Part shown: in pieces, positions 32,261 through 43,002 of the stretch | How the letters are laid out: each line of letters begins with the position of its first letter | Numbering within the stretch: the stretch's first letter is position 1 | NCBI RefSeq assembly: GCF_032118995.1 | Contig: NC_092649.1 | Location: forward strand, 30,456,927 to 30,520,926 | Source of the DNA: Asterias amurensis | Taxonomy: Eukaryota > Echinodermata > Asteroidea > Forcipulatida > Asteriidae | Reading direction: 5' to 3' | Length of the DNA: 64,000 nt | Program-made: the position numbers and the translations under genes | The notes under the pieces: model-generated | Database searches by the model: none | Told to the model about the DNA's origin: nothing | Seen by the model: only the letters and a program-made list of their open reading frames with translations

Positions 32261-35200
32261 TTATTTTTTTCTGCCTTTTGTAACCGTCGTCCATCCATCA
32301 TCATCAGTTTCAGGTTTTGGAGATTCTAAGAAAATAAAGCAGAGAAATAGGAAGATGTTATGTAATTGCTCATGATGGGATCAGCTAGTTAAAGTTTTAC
32401 AAAAGCAATATTTTAAGGTTGTTTACTTTTTCATCAAATTAAGATAACAATACATTACAAGTGTAGCTGAGAACTACATTTAGTCAAATTAGATGTTAGT
32501 TTTGCATCAGGGTTAAAGAACAAAACTTTTTTTGTCTGTGGATTTTTTTCTACAAAACTCGGGCAGTATACAATCAGTGCTTAAGATAATACACATCGGT
32601 GTAAGGGTAAAAACAAATTAGAAATTGTGTATACAAAGCAAGTTACAATATCACTGTTAAATCACCATGATCTAATTAGGGTTTGAATTACAAATTGAAA
32701 CAAACAACAATTAAAAAATCCTGATATACAAAGGATAATGTCATCATGAAATCAAGCAATATCACATAAATAACAAAGGATAAAGTCATCACATGAAATC
32801 AAGCAATATCACATGAAAATAACAAAGGATAAAGTCATCACATGAAATCAAGCAATATCACATGAAAATTACAAAGGATAATGTCATCATGAAATCAAGC
32901 AATATCACATGAAAATAGCAAAGAATAAAGTCATCATGAAATCAAGCAATATCACATGAAAATTACAAAGGATAAAGTCATCACATGACATCAAGTAATA
33001 TCACATGAAAATTACAAAGAACAAAGTCATCATGAAATCAAGCAATATCACATGAAAATAGCAAAGAATAAAGTCATCATGAAATCAAGCAATATCACAT
33101 GAAAATTACAAAAGATAAAGTCATCATGAAATCAAGCAATGTCAGTGTCACATGAAAATACCAAAGGATAAAGTCATCATGAATCAGCAACATCACATTA
33201 AAATAAAAGTCATCATGACATCAAGATTGTTATACCTCGGTAACAAACTGTGAAGTTTGATTGGTCGAGAACCAATCATGTGACGTGACGCGCAACAAAA
33301 ACGCATGTTACATGGCTCAACGGGCCGGGTAACATGAAAAGTGATGTACACCGGTGTACATCACTTTGATCGTTCCCGGCGTTGGTCGATTTCCAGCGCT
33401 GTGTCCGAAACAACCGCGGGTTCGAGGGAATTGTTTCTTGTTCGTCTGCGCTTGAAACAATGAATAGTCCATCGTAATAATGTTTGAAGACGACAACAGA
33501 ACTTCGAGAAGAGGAGTAACATTATTTTACAAAGGTATAACAAAACAATTGTTGCACGCTGTGACTGATGGGGGTCTATGGGTTTTGTACACTCGAGGGT
33601 GGAAATGGCACCCTCGAGTGTACAAAACGCCATAGAACCCGTCACAGCGTGTAACAATTGTATAATGTCACATGAAAATTAAAGTCATCATGACATCAAG
33701 CAATGTCACATGAACACAGCAAATACAAAAACACATCAATGTAAACACCAAGCATCAAATAACGTAGACAAGGAAATGTTAAAATAACACAGATATTAAG
33801 TAGAAAAATGGAAAAGAAGGATTCAGTGCATTGCCCATACACATAAGCGTCATGACCAGGATTCGAACCCGCACTTCAATTCCTAAACCACCCTGACTAG
33901 AGTTCACTGCTCTACCCTGCTCGGCCATGACACACTACATTAACATTTATGTTGAATTAGGTGGTCTAATCAAATTACCTGTTTTGCTAGGTTGTTCTTG
34001 ATTGTTGAATCCATTCATAACTGGTGTCCCGTCATTGGTACTCATCTCTATATTGCCCATCATGGCATGTAGATTATGTTCATGAGTTGGAGCATCATCT
34101 GTATCCTAGAACCAGACGGAAATTATACTCAATTTATTTATTTCAACTAAAGGTAAGAATACATTATATTTACAAAAAACATGCATAAAAACAAATTCCA
34201 CAACTTCAAGGAAACGGGATAACCCTGACACTCATGGACGACCCCCACACCATCTTGACATTTAAAGAACATTGCTCAAGGAAACAAGTGTCATTGAACT
34301 CACACCCAAGACCACCAGAACTTGAGTCTGGTGGTGCACTAGATCACTCAAACATGACACACTATAAAAAGAGAACAAACAAAGAACTCACACCCAAGAC
34401 CACCAGAACTTGAGTCTAGTGTTGCACTAAATCAATCAAACATGACACACTATAAAAAGACAAGAAACAAAGAACTCACACCCAAGACCACCAGACCTTG
34501 AGTCTAGTGTTGCACTAGATCACTCAAACATGACACACATTAAAATGACAACAAACAAAGAACTCACACCCAAGACCACCAGAACTTGAGTCTAGTGTTG
34601 CACTAGATCGCTCAAACATGACACACTATAAAAAGACAACAAACAAAGAACTCACACCCAAGACCACCAGAACTTAAGTCTAGTGTTGCACTAGATCGCT
34701 CAAACATGACACACTATAAAAAGACAACAAACAAAGAACTCACACCCAAGACCACCAGAACCTGAGTCTAGTGTTGCACTAGATCACTCAAACATGACAC
34801 ACTATAAAAAGAGAACAAACAAAGAACTCACACCCAAGACCACCAGACCTTGAGTCTAGTGTTGCACTAAATCACTCAAACATGACACACTATAAAAAGA
34901 GAACAAACAAAGAACTCACACCCAAGACCACCAGACCTTGAGTCTGGTGGTGCACTAAATCAATCAAACATGACACACTATAAAAAGACAACAAACAAAA
35001 GCTTAACAACAACGGGTCTAAAATTTCATTTTTGAAAGGGCAAGGCCATTTTCATTTAGCAAAGGGCACTTGTGTTTGAATCTCTTAAGGTCAATGGGAA
35101 ACTTTTCAAGGGGCACCAAGGCCAAGACTAGGAGCAATGGAGTCTATGGGCTCCATGGTCTTATTCCAGGTCTGTAGCAAACACAAAGGTAAAATCCCAT

Positions 35201-38200
35201 GATATAGTGAAAATACAGTCAAGATTTACAACTACTTATCAATGTAAGGGTACAAATTGAATTCTGATGTTTTAATCATTTCTGAAGGACATAAAATTCA
35301 CACTTATTCACAGGACAAAATTGGTTAAAATGCCAGAGGCTTGGACAGCGAGCTTTGTACATTGTGTTACCTCTGTATCTTGATTAGCAGCTGCTTGGCA
35401 GGAATCTAGGCTAGCTTTAGGTGTTTCTTGTATGCTCTGTAATACAACAGCATGGCTCCCTGATTTACACTTATCAAAATCACCACAAATCCTCTTCGAT
35501 ATCTAATGCAGGGATAAAAAAAAAAGCAAGATTTTTTGTTAATTCAGGGTTTACATGTATATCTGCTCAATGAAAACAAACATTTGTTGTGATTTTCTTC
35601 ATAGTATAGACCATGTGAACTTGGTTTACAATACATGGGACCTTGTACATTCTTTGGCTAGTCTGCCAGGCAAGATACTGTACTGATCAAATGGGAAAGT
35701 TGACTTTTTGTGTCATGATTTCCACATAAATCCAAAAGTTATGAAAGTAAAAGCTGCACAAGTTGTGAAATGTGCCCCCTTTCAACATATCAAAAGTTGA
35801 TAAGAATTAAACAGTTCAATTTTATGTTTTCTTCCATTGGGCTGTGTACAGTCCAGGCTCTATGGCTCTTTTGTAAACATGTGATGTCATAGGTCACACT
35901 GTCAATACAAAGCTTAATAATACTGTTTTAGTGTTCAACATCTCCTAAAATTTGATATCTAGTTTCAGACTCGTTTGTCGACAATGCCTCTCATTTACAG
36001 GAAAACCACACATCGATGTATCTCATCATGTTAAAGACAGTGGACACTATTGGTAATTGTCACAGACCAGTCTTCTCACTTGGTGTATCTCAACATATGC
36101 ATGAAATAACAAACCTGTGAAAGTTTTAGCTCAATTGGTCGTCTAAGTTGTGAGATAATAATGAAAGAAAAAACGACCATGTCACATGAAGTTGTGTGCG
36201 TTTAGATAGTTGATTTCGAGACCTCAAGTTCTAAACTTGATGTCTCAAAATCAAATCCGTGGAAAATTACTTCTTTCTCGAAAACTACGTCACTTCAGAG
36301 GGAGCCGTTTCTCACAATGTTTTATACTATCAACCTCTCCCCGTTACTCGTTACCAAGTGAGGTTTTATGCTGATAATTATTTTGAGGAATTACCAATAG
36401 TGTCCACTGCTTTAAGGCTCAAATCAGGAAAAAGGAAAGGTTTTTGAAGTCCATACCGATAACAAGCTTCCATCTTCAGCTCTTGTGTCAAATTCATTAT
36501 CCAGGATCTCAGAAATGAATCCCTCTAACTCATCAGGCTCAATGCCATCTGTAAACAAGTCCAGAATTAATCTTAATAAATAAAAATCATTTGTTGTTAG
36601 CATTCAATATACACAGGTGCATAACTGTTATGATAAAAAGAAATAACAACAAAGAAATGACATTGATAACAAGCTAAAAACTCACAATAAGAAAATCACA
36701 ATAAGAACATAAGTTGGAGAAAATCTATACATGTAAAAATACCACAATAAATAAATGATTGAACAAAACCAATTAAGAACTTCAGATTAGTGAGATATTG
36801 TTCAAATTTACAGTTACACAACAATTGGAAAAAGCATTGAGAATAAGACAATGAATATAGCACAGCAAGAACCATGACAAAGGAAAAATGAATCAGTTTA
36901 AAAAGATGTTCAGTACTGATTTAAAAACTTCAAAGCTACTAGCATTCCAAACAGTAAATACGTACATCCTTTTTTGGCAACATAACCAATTTGGTTTTTT
37001 TCTAGAGTTATAAAGTTATAAGCCCAAATAATGTTGCAGTAAGATAAATGTGTTAGGTTTTTCCTCTTCTTCCCCTTCTCGCTTATTATCCAAACAACGA
37101 ATAATAAAACCAATATCAGCCTTACCATTATCTTGAAACCAATTGTACACTGCATCTACCATCCATGAAGCTTTTTCTCGACCATGGATTCCACCATACC
37201 CATGATGGACGGCTAGCTGAAAATATGTGGAGAAAGCAGAGTGATAAATTCAAATCTAGAGTTTGGTTTAAGCAATAGAATAGGCCTAGTAAAAAGGTAT
37301 AACTTGGAATCTAGGATTATTTTTATAAACCCTAACATGCCACTCATTAGTTACGATAACGTAACCCTCATCTTGACAGTCGCCAGGCCGAAGGGTTACG
37401 AGATTCTTTCAATCGGCAAATGACAATCTGGTCCAACACGTACAATTTTGACAGCTAGTCACCAGATTTGCCCCACTTTTTACCACTTTCAAAAATCATG
37501 ACACAAATTCTGAGGGCATGAACTTAATCCTCAATGTCTAATGAACACTCGAAACACCATTGTCATAGGCATTGAGAAAATATTTTTTAAAGAAAAAGGA
37601 CAAAAACTTAAGCGTTTGCAAAGCGATGTGAGAGGTTCAAAATATAAACCTGGGAATTCGCTCCGGGATCTGGTAAGTTTTTGTCCTTTTTCTTCAAAAA
37701 TATTTTCTCAACTGTTTTATGAGTGTTCATTAGACATTGAGGATTAAGTTCGTGCCCTTTGAATTTGTGTCATGATTTTTGAAAGTGGTAAAAAGGGGGC
37801 AAATCTGGTGACTAGCTGTCAAATTATACGTGTTGGACCAGATTGTCATTTGCCGCTCGAAAGAATCTTGTAACTCTCCGGCCTGACGGCCGTCGGGAGG
37901 AGGGTTACGTTATCGCAACTAGCCACTCATTAGAAGAATGCAACAAGTTGGTTCTTGACAGTCGAGTCCCTTTTGGAAGAATAGAAAAATAATATTCACA
38001 TAGAATCATTTATGTACTAGGTAAAGAAACAACAAGAAAATTAGATATTACACAGCAATGTCCAGCTTGAAAATCACCAATACTTAGTCAGAGTTCATGC
38101 AGTGGACAATAAACCACTGACCTTCTTTGGCAAAGACAGGCTTAGCCTAAGCGCTCATAATTACTTCCCCTCCTGCAGAATGCTAGCCTCTTTAACCTTT

Positions 38201-39067
38201 GTCATGTTACATGCCCCGTTTGCATATTATGATATTGTCAATTGGGAAAAGTTTCCGTATGGCGCCTTTTTCATTCAATATGAAATAATACAGTATAATT
38301 TACCTCAATGAGATATCCCTTTTGTAAAAATGAGTGAAAAAGTGGTGGCGCCATACTGCGTTATCCGTCAATCATTGACTCAATGGAAACATTCCACATC
38401 GAACGGATGCTTCATTTTTTAGACTAGATAAAAATCTTGTTTTTTTACTATTCTTGTCATGCTTGCAATTTTTTGCATGCTTAGAAATAGAAGACTTGCC
38501 CTTTTTTAGTTTTTACTACTGTACTCAACAACAACTACAACTTACAAGTACAAGTACAACATTAATATTACACACACAATCACTCATTACAACAAAAAGG
38601 GCGATTTTTTGTGTATGGTGCAAACTTTCTTGATGATGAGCGAGTGCCAAATTGGCAAGTTGGTGTGATCTGTGATGTTCCCTGAAAGGATGCTTTGCCG
38701 ACTATATAATTCAGATTCAGATTCAGAAGTTTGTGGGTGCCGAAGTCTGAGTGTGATCCGGCATGTGTGTGTAGGGCACTCCGTGTGTAGTCGTAGTCGT
38801 ACAGTGTCACATGTCGGCCGGGCACATGTGCCGGGTTCGGTTGCATTGCAAAGCCAAAAGCAAACCAAAATTTAATAATTTTTAAAATTCGTTTGTATCA
38901 CATAAAATAATACAAGTGAAAATACTCTGACTCAATTCAAATTCATTGTTATTAAATGCCCAACACACACAAATTTAATTTAATACCTGGAGCACTGTCC
39001 ATCCGTCAAAAATGCTGGAAATACTTCGGTAGAAAATTCCGAGCGGCGAGTCGCAGGAGGCCGCCAT
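32261..39067 (-). CDS. TSR2: TSR2, pre-rRNA processing / eS26 chaperone
   Basis: Six coding exons: 38987-39067, 37126-37216, 36457-36548, 35371-35502, 33979-34105, 32261-32325, all joined in phase to 195 residues (human 191). The conserved core reads FDGWTVLQ, then LAVHHGYGG and REKASWMVDAVYNWF, then DELEGFISEILDNEFDT and EDGSL, the WGG-domain pattern of the family. The protein ends with the family's conserved DDDGWTTV and a basic GRKK tail. TSR2 is a small acidic chaperone that binds ribosomal protein eS26 and delivers it to the pre-40S particle. The middle part (exons 4-5) is acidic and poorly conserved. Introns are large for such a small gene because they carry a satellite, an amplified SINE head and several foldback elements. 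The start lies in the ATGGCGGCC context of a YY1-like motif. Confidence 0.93.
32729..33715. repeat. 46-49-bp satellite, about 10 copies, interrupted
   Basis: The unit contains AAAGTCATCATGAAATCAAG and CAATATCACATGAAAAT. Roughly ten copies run from 32729 to 33229 and one to two more from 33666 to 33715. The hairpin element 33230-33665 sits between. It lies in TSR2 intron 5 and is noncoding. Confidence 0.85.
33230..33665. mobile_element. Nonautonomous element with terminal hairpin
   Basis: The ends TTATAC and GTATAA are inverted, with further matching blocks inside (GTAACA and CTGTGA; about 17 of 24 positions). The right end is a hairpin with arms at about 33546-33601 and 33609-33660 containing TTTTGTACACTCGAGGGTG. 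A second palindrome (GATGTACACCGGTGTACATC) lies at about 33344-33363. TA at both edges would suit a Tc1/mariner-type insertion. It split the surrounding satellite. Confidence 0.7.
33815..33935 (-). repeat. SINE head copy
   Basis: Minus strand: AGTGTGTCATGGCCGAGCAG (A-box region) and GTGCGGGTTCGAATCC (B box), close to consensus. It lies about 45 bp from TSR2 exon 5, on its donor side. Confidence 0.7.
34255..34996 (-). repeat. SINE head expanded into an 88-bp tandem array, 8 copies
   Basis: A SINE head (AAGTGTCATTGAACTCACAC, the eroded B-box side) is followed by its own sequence repeated with a period of exactly 88 bp from 34293 to 34996. Each unit has ACTCACACCCAAGACCACCA, a TTGAGTCTAGTG block and GACACACTATAAAAAGA. 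Copies differ at a few sites. It lies in TSR2 intron 4. Confidence 0.85.
35010..35170. repeat. AAGGGGCACC-family repeat, copy 3
   Basis: It matches 15570-15718 over its length (AAAGGGCAAGGCCATTTTCA, GGGGCACCAAGGCCAAGAC). It lies in TSR2 intron 4, directly after the 88-bp array. Confidence 0.65.
36031..36415. mobile_element. TTAA-bounded nonautonomous element, best copy (385 bp)
   Basis: The left end TTAAAGACAGTGGACACTAT and the right end ATAGTGTCCACTGCTTTAA are inverted, with TTAA at both edges. The interior contains GGTCGTCTAAGTTGTGAGAT and GAGACCTCAAGTTCTAAACT with a partial complement. No transposase. Homologues are at 10194-10594 and 46976-47344. It lies in TSR2 intron 3, about 40 bp from exon 3. 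Confidence 0.8.
37348..37921. mobile_element. Mutator-like foldback element with 9-bp target duplication
   Basis: The ends TAGTTACGATAACGTAACC and GGTTACGTTATCGCAACTA are inverted. The arms extend about 230 bp each, with near-identical ACAATCTGGTCCAACACGTA and GACACAAATTC blocks. The direct repeat GCCACTCAT flanks the element at 37339-37347 and 37922-37930. Long terminal repeats with a 9-bp duplication are characteristic of Mutator-like elements. No transposase is present. It lies in TSR2 intron 1. Confidence 0.85.
38240..38369. mobile_element. Short palindromic MITE
   Basis: GTATGGCGCCTTTTTCATTC on the left and GAGTGAAAAAGTGGTGGCGC on the right are imperfect inverted copies around an AT-rich centre. 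Noncoding. It lies in TSR2 intron 1. Confidence 0.5.
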
Positions 39068-39074
39068 CTTGAAT
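39062..39074 (-). promoter_or_regulatory. YY1-like site overlapping the TSR2 start codon
   Basis: On the minus strand the start codon sits in CAAGATGGCGGCC, which matches the canonical YY1 motif (AAGATGGCGGC). In animals such sites near the initiator codon are common in TATA-less housekeeping genes. Binding here is inferred only from the motif. Confidence 0.5.
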
Positions 39075-42000
39075 GGAGAAAAAGTGTGTTAAATGTTTAC
39101 TCCAACAAGAATTTAAAGGCCACATCGGGATCGCGCCCTCAGCGTTGGAAATAATGCGTGTAAACAACATTTTCGTTAAATGCAAAAATATTCCCAACTT
39201 TTATGAAAGATACCTTTTTCTAAGATCTTTAAACAAAGCAATTTCCAAATATTATTAAACCTATATATCAAGCATACATACCTAAAACTTTCTCATGGGA
39301 TCAAGCTGATTTCTTACTAAATCCAACATGACAAAAACAGCCCTTTCAGGTTCACATTTATCATGGAGCAATAAACTAGATACACCTGGGTTAAGAGAAG
39401 CAATTTATGGTTAAGTGCATTGATCAACGCCACATTTGTTGACCTGGTATTAAACGCATGGTTACACATGAACAGGCCTTAAGTAATTCATTGCTAATCA
39501 TTTGATTTATACAAATAACAATATTGAAATAATGCAAACATTTATATTTTTTCTTAAATTTTAAATTGTTTATTACAAACAATCCAACCCAATATTCACC
39601 ACAATATTAAAATGTATCTCAACACACACAAATTGAGCATGAAAATCCAACAAAAACACCTCAACACCAGCTGACAATTAAATTAGTGAAGAAACAGCTT
39701 TTCAAACCCATGTAGGGGAAGCAGATTCATAAACAAATAAATAAAATAAAACCCCAAGTGAAAGATTGGATTTGCATGGGGCTAAATTTCAACTTATTTG
39801 TGTTTGTTAATGTTTTTGTTTTTCTTGATTTTGTTTAGTCAGGCACCTCTGGATTCCAATTGTTCACATCAAATAAAGCTTCACACATATTTGAAAATAA
39901 TGGATTGTATACATGATGACTGTTGCTACATTACCTTTACAAAGTTTCCCTTGTGTAATGTTTGATTTTGTTCTACAGCCGTCAGTCCTTTGAAACCCTT
40001 CATTTTGGCAAGAGGATATTGAAGGATTTGCAAGGGATGGAGTTATAATCCAGAATCTTTCATTTACAACTGAATTTAGAAAAGCAAATATTTAGTAGCC
40101 TACATATGGATCAATAAAATATAAAATTTGAAAGGGGTCAATATATTTTTTAAAGTACTTTTGATTTTTTTTAAACAACTTTGTTTTCTTTTTACATCCT
40201 TAATGCGTAGTCAAATCTTTTCATATCCTTACATTTTTCCAAGTGTTTTAATTATGCACGGTTTTTGTGGACAAACTACTTTATTTCACTGACATTATGC
40301 TAAATAAACAAAGACAAATCTACAAACACTAACTTGTACCATAATTCGACGACAAATAATTGCATTGAAAGAGTCAAATTGGAGTGAAAGTGCATTAAGT
40401 TCAATGAAATACAATGAGTTCAATTATATACATACACCATTAAATCACAACAAAAATAGCATCGATATTAAATAGTGCAGCAAGAATTCCACCAGGCTCT
40501 TTGATATCATTTTTAAAAAAACATATGATCCATTTTCACTTGAATAATTCCTCTAGAAAAAATAAATAATACTTTAAAAGGTTATTTGTCTGTTCCATCC
40601 AGACAAATCCAACCATTATAGGTTCCAGAAAAAATCGTCTTTCTGGCAAAATCACGCTTTCTATTTCATGTCTATCTGCAGCCAGGTGCTTTACAGACCA
40701 ATAAAGCAGCCCACAGTACTCTAGCATTTCACCCATAGTTATGTGTTTTCTAAAAGTATATTATTACCTATAAAGATGGCTGACTTGACATCGTGCGACC
40801 GAGTGGACTAATCGATCTGTGTTGACATTTTCTGGCAACAGAACAAACCAACTTGCACTGGAGGCCTATTCTGCGAGTGTGGATAAGAGAAATCTGAACT
40901 GTTTAAAACAATACATCGCTTAAAACACAACTCCCCCCCTCCAAAACGATGATCAAAAAATGATAATTTCATTGATGTCTTACACTGGCATTTAGTAGAC
41001 CAAATTAGGAACCTAAATCATCTTGAAGGTCAATTAAAATCACTTAGTCCAACAAACTTTCAACTTCAAAATTTTCATAACAAACATACATAAATTATGA
41101 AGGCGTCATTAACACGATAACTTGCAAAATGTTAAATTTAAAGGCATGATCCTATGCAGAATTAGTACTTGTTTTATGTCAATTGACAATTTATTTACCA
41201 CAAAACACACACATACAACCCAAAAAGCCCTTTAGTGCCACAAAAAGTACTTGCATTGCTTGGTCAGTCAGCCCCCACAACCATTGGTTGTTGGACACAG
41301 TTGATTGGGTATTGCTCAGAGAGAACTGCCGCACACGATAAGCTGTGCACCGAACTCTCCATCGGCGTTAAGCCTTCACCCATTAATGTCTTTTACATCC
41401 GAGGGCTCTGGCATCAGACCAGGACCCTGTAGCGCCTGGTGACCCAGACTGTTCCCGGTTCCCGGTGTCTAATCGAGCATCACGCTCCTGTTGACCCAAT
41501 CAAAGCAAAGATTCCACAAGAAATGAAAAGAATGGCGGACAGATATATGAAGCTCTCTAGACTCTGCAGACAGTTGGGGACAAAGAACTTTGATTCTGAT
41601 CGGACTGAATGATGCTCTTAGTAGAAGAGCTTCTTACAAATGCGGAAGAGGTTCCTTTTTGAAAAGAGTTTAAGAAGTGTTACTGCACAGCTTTGCATTC
41701 TTGGTCAGCATGGATGCTACATGCTGCAGTTATGTACATGCAGTTCTTATTGCTGTACACAGTGGTTTACCAACCACATGTGTCAACCATAACATGACCC
41801 TGCATTGCACGCTAAAATGTCTACTAAGAAATCTACAGTTCAAGCTGAGGCAGAAATGTTTTTTTAAAAGTCCAGTGATGAATCTGCCCCTCCTAACTAA
41901 AGCACAGTTACCCCCTGGACATAGGCAGGACTGGAGAACATGGAAGTCCCTCTATGGACTATGTACAGAGGTTGGATGATGCAAGATAACCATCTAGAAA

Positions 42001-43002
42001 TGGGGGTATATCGGCAATGATGACACCATATGCGATTGTGGCACATCACCCCAATCAATGCCACATTGATTACGATGCCCAGCCCTCGAGTAGCAGTGCT
42101 GCCTTGAAGACCGGAGGGCAAACAAGAAGGCTGTGTGATGCGCCCAATCCTGCCAAAACATTTTGAAGAGTAGAAAGATGGGCATTTTGGGTCAGATACT
42201 GTGCGCTTTATAAGTGATGTTTATTGCTATTATTATCATTAAATATTGATAGTCATTTTATACTTTTTGTGGCACTATTGAGCATTAATATAAACAATTT
42301 ACATCACTTTTAGATGAACATGATCAATTTTATATCATTCAAAATATAAGTCTTTTTTAAAGCAGTCATTTTCAAACTCTATACAAAGCAGCACCAGTTT
42401 TACAAAAATGTTCAGTTTTTGATCGTCACAAAATTAAGATCAGCAATGTATATTTAGTGCACTAAGTAACTTGCAAATCATCTGCCTAGAACCACGTCAA
42501 TAGTGGTGCACACTATTGGGGGAAGGGGGTAGGGTAAGGGTTTATCTACGATAAGGAGAGGTTGTATTGCACATAGTTTTCATTGTCCCTCCACCATGCT
42601 AACCAATAAGCCTCAGTGATGGAACCTATAAATGGATTGCATAAAGCATCATCAACCACCATCTTTGATGAAATGTGTACGCCTGCAAATCCTATTATTG
42701 GCGGAGAGTTTGTGCAAGCCCACACAAGCATACAATTTTCCATTGTTTATCATCAAATATAGCAGTCGATGATACTTTTAGCGCAAACCATCAATTGATG
42801 CTAATACATTGTCATGTGGCAATTATAAATGCTTATAAGATGAAGAGGAGGTTCGGGGAGGAGGAGGGGGAGGGGGAAGAGGGGGCGGGGGAAGAGGAAA
42901 GAGTAGGGGTGTTGGGCGGCACTTTGGAACCTGTCCTCCTGTTTTTGATTTGATCTTTTGCTTGGAGGTCAGACTTTGGGACCTATAAGGAGTCACCTGA
43001 TT
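39068..43002. other. Intergenic region, TSR2 promoter side to ALG12 3' end
   Basis: Both flanking genes are on the minus strand. The left end should hold the TSR2 promoter. A decayed LINE occupies about 41235-42185 and a G-rich purine tract about 42841-42918. A part-SINE fragment (ACCTGGGTTAAGAGAAGCAA) lies near 39385. Otherwise AT-rich with no recognisable gene. Confidence 0.6.
41235..42185 (+). mobile_element. Decayed LINE, C-terminal end of the reverse transcriptase ORF
   Basis: 41880-42130 in two frames gives DWRTWKSLYGLCTEVG and GYIGNDDTICDCGTSPQSMP followed by H-stop-LRCPAL. This is the W-x-x-L-x-R-x-x-T/E-G and CxCG...Q-x-M-x-H...CP signature seen at the end of many LINE ORF2 proteins. 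The frame shifts at about 41980 and several stops interrupt it. The left part (41235-41640) is less certain. Strongly degenerate, so an old, dead copy. Confidence 0.55.

Noticed and set aside
32729-33715. Possible CRISPR array because of regular repeats
   Set aside because: The repeats are direct tandem units without unique spacers, in an intron of an animal gene.
39073-39258. Plus-strand frame (MEKKCVKCLL...) starting next to the TSR2 start codon
   Set aside because: It overlaps the expected TSR2 promoter and 5' UTR, has no recognisable domain and no supporting exon; more likely chance.
42546-42743. Minus-strand frame near the ALG12 3' end
   Set aside because: ALG12 already ends at 43003 with the family's usual C-terminus, and this frame shows no homology that I can recognise.
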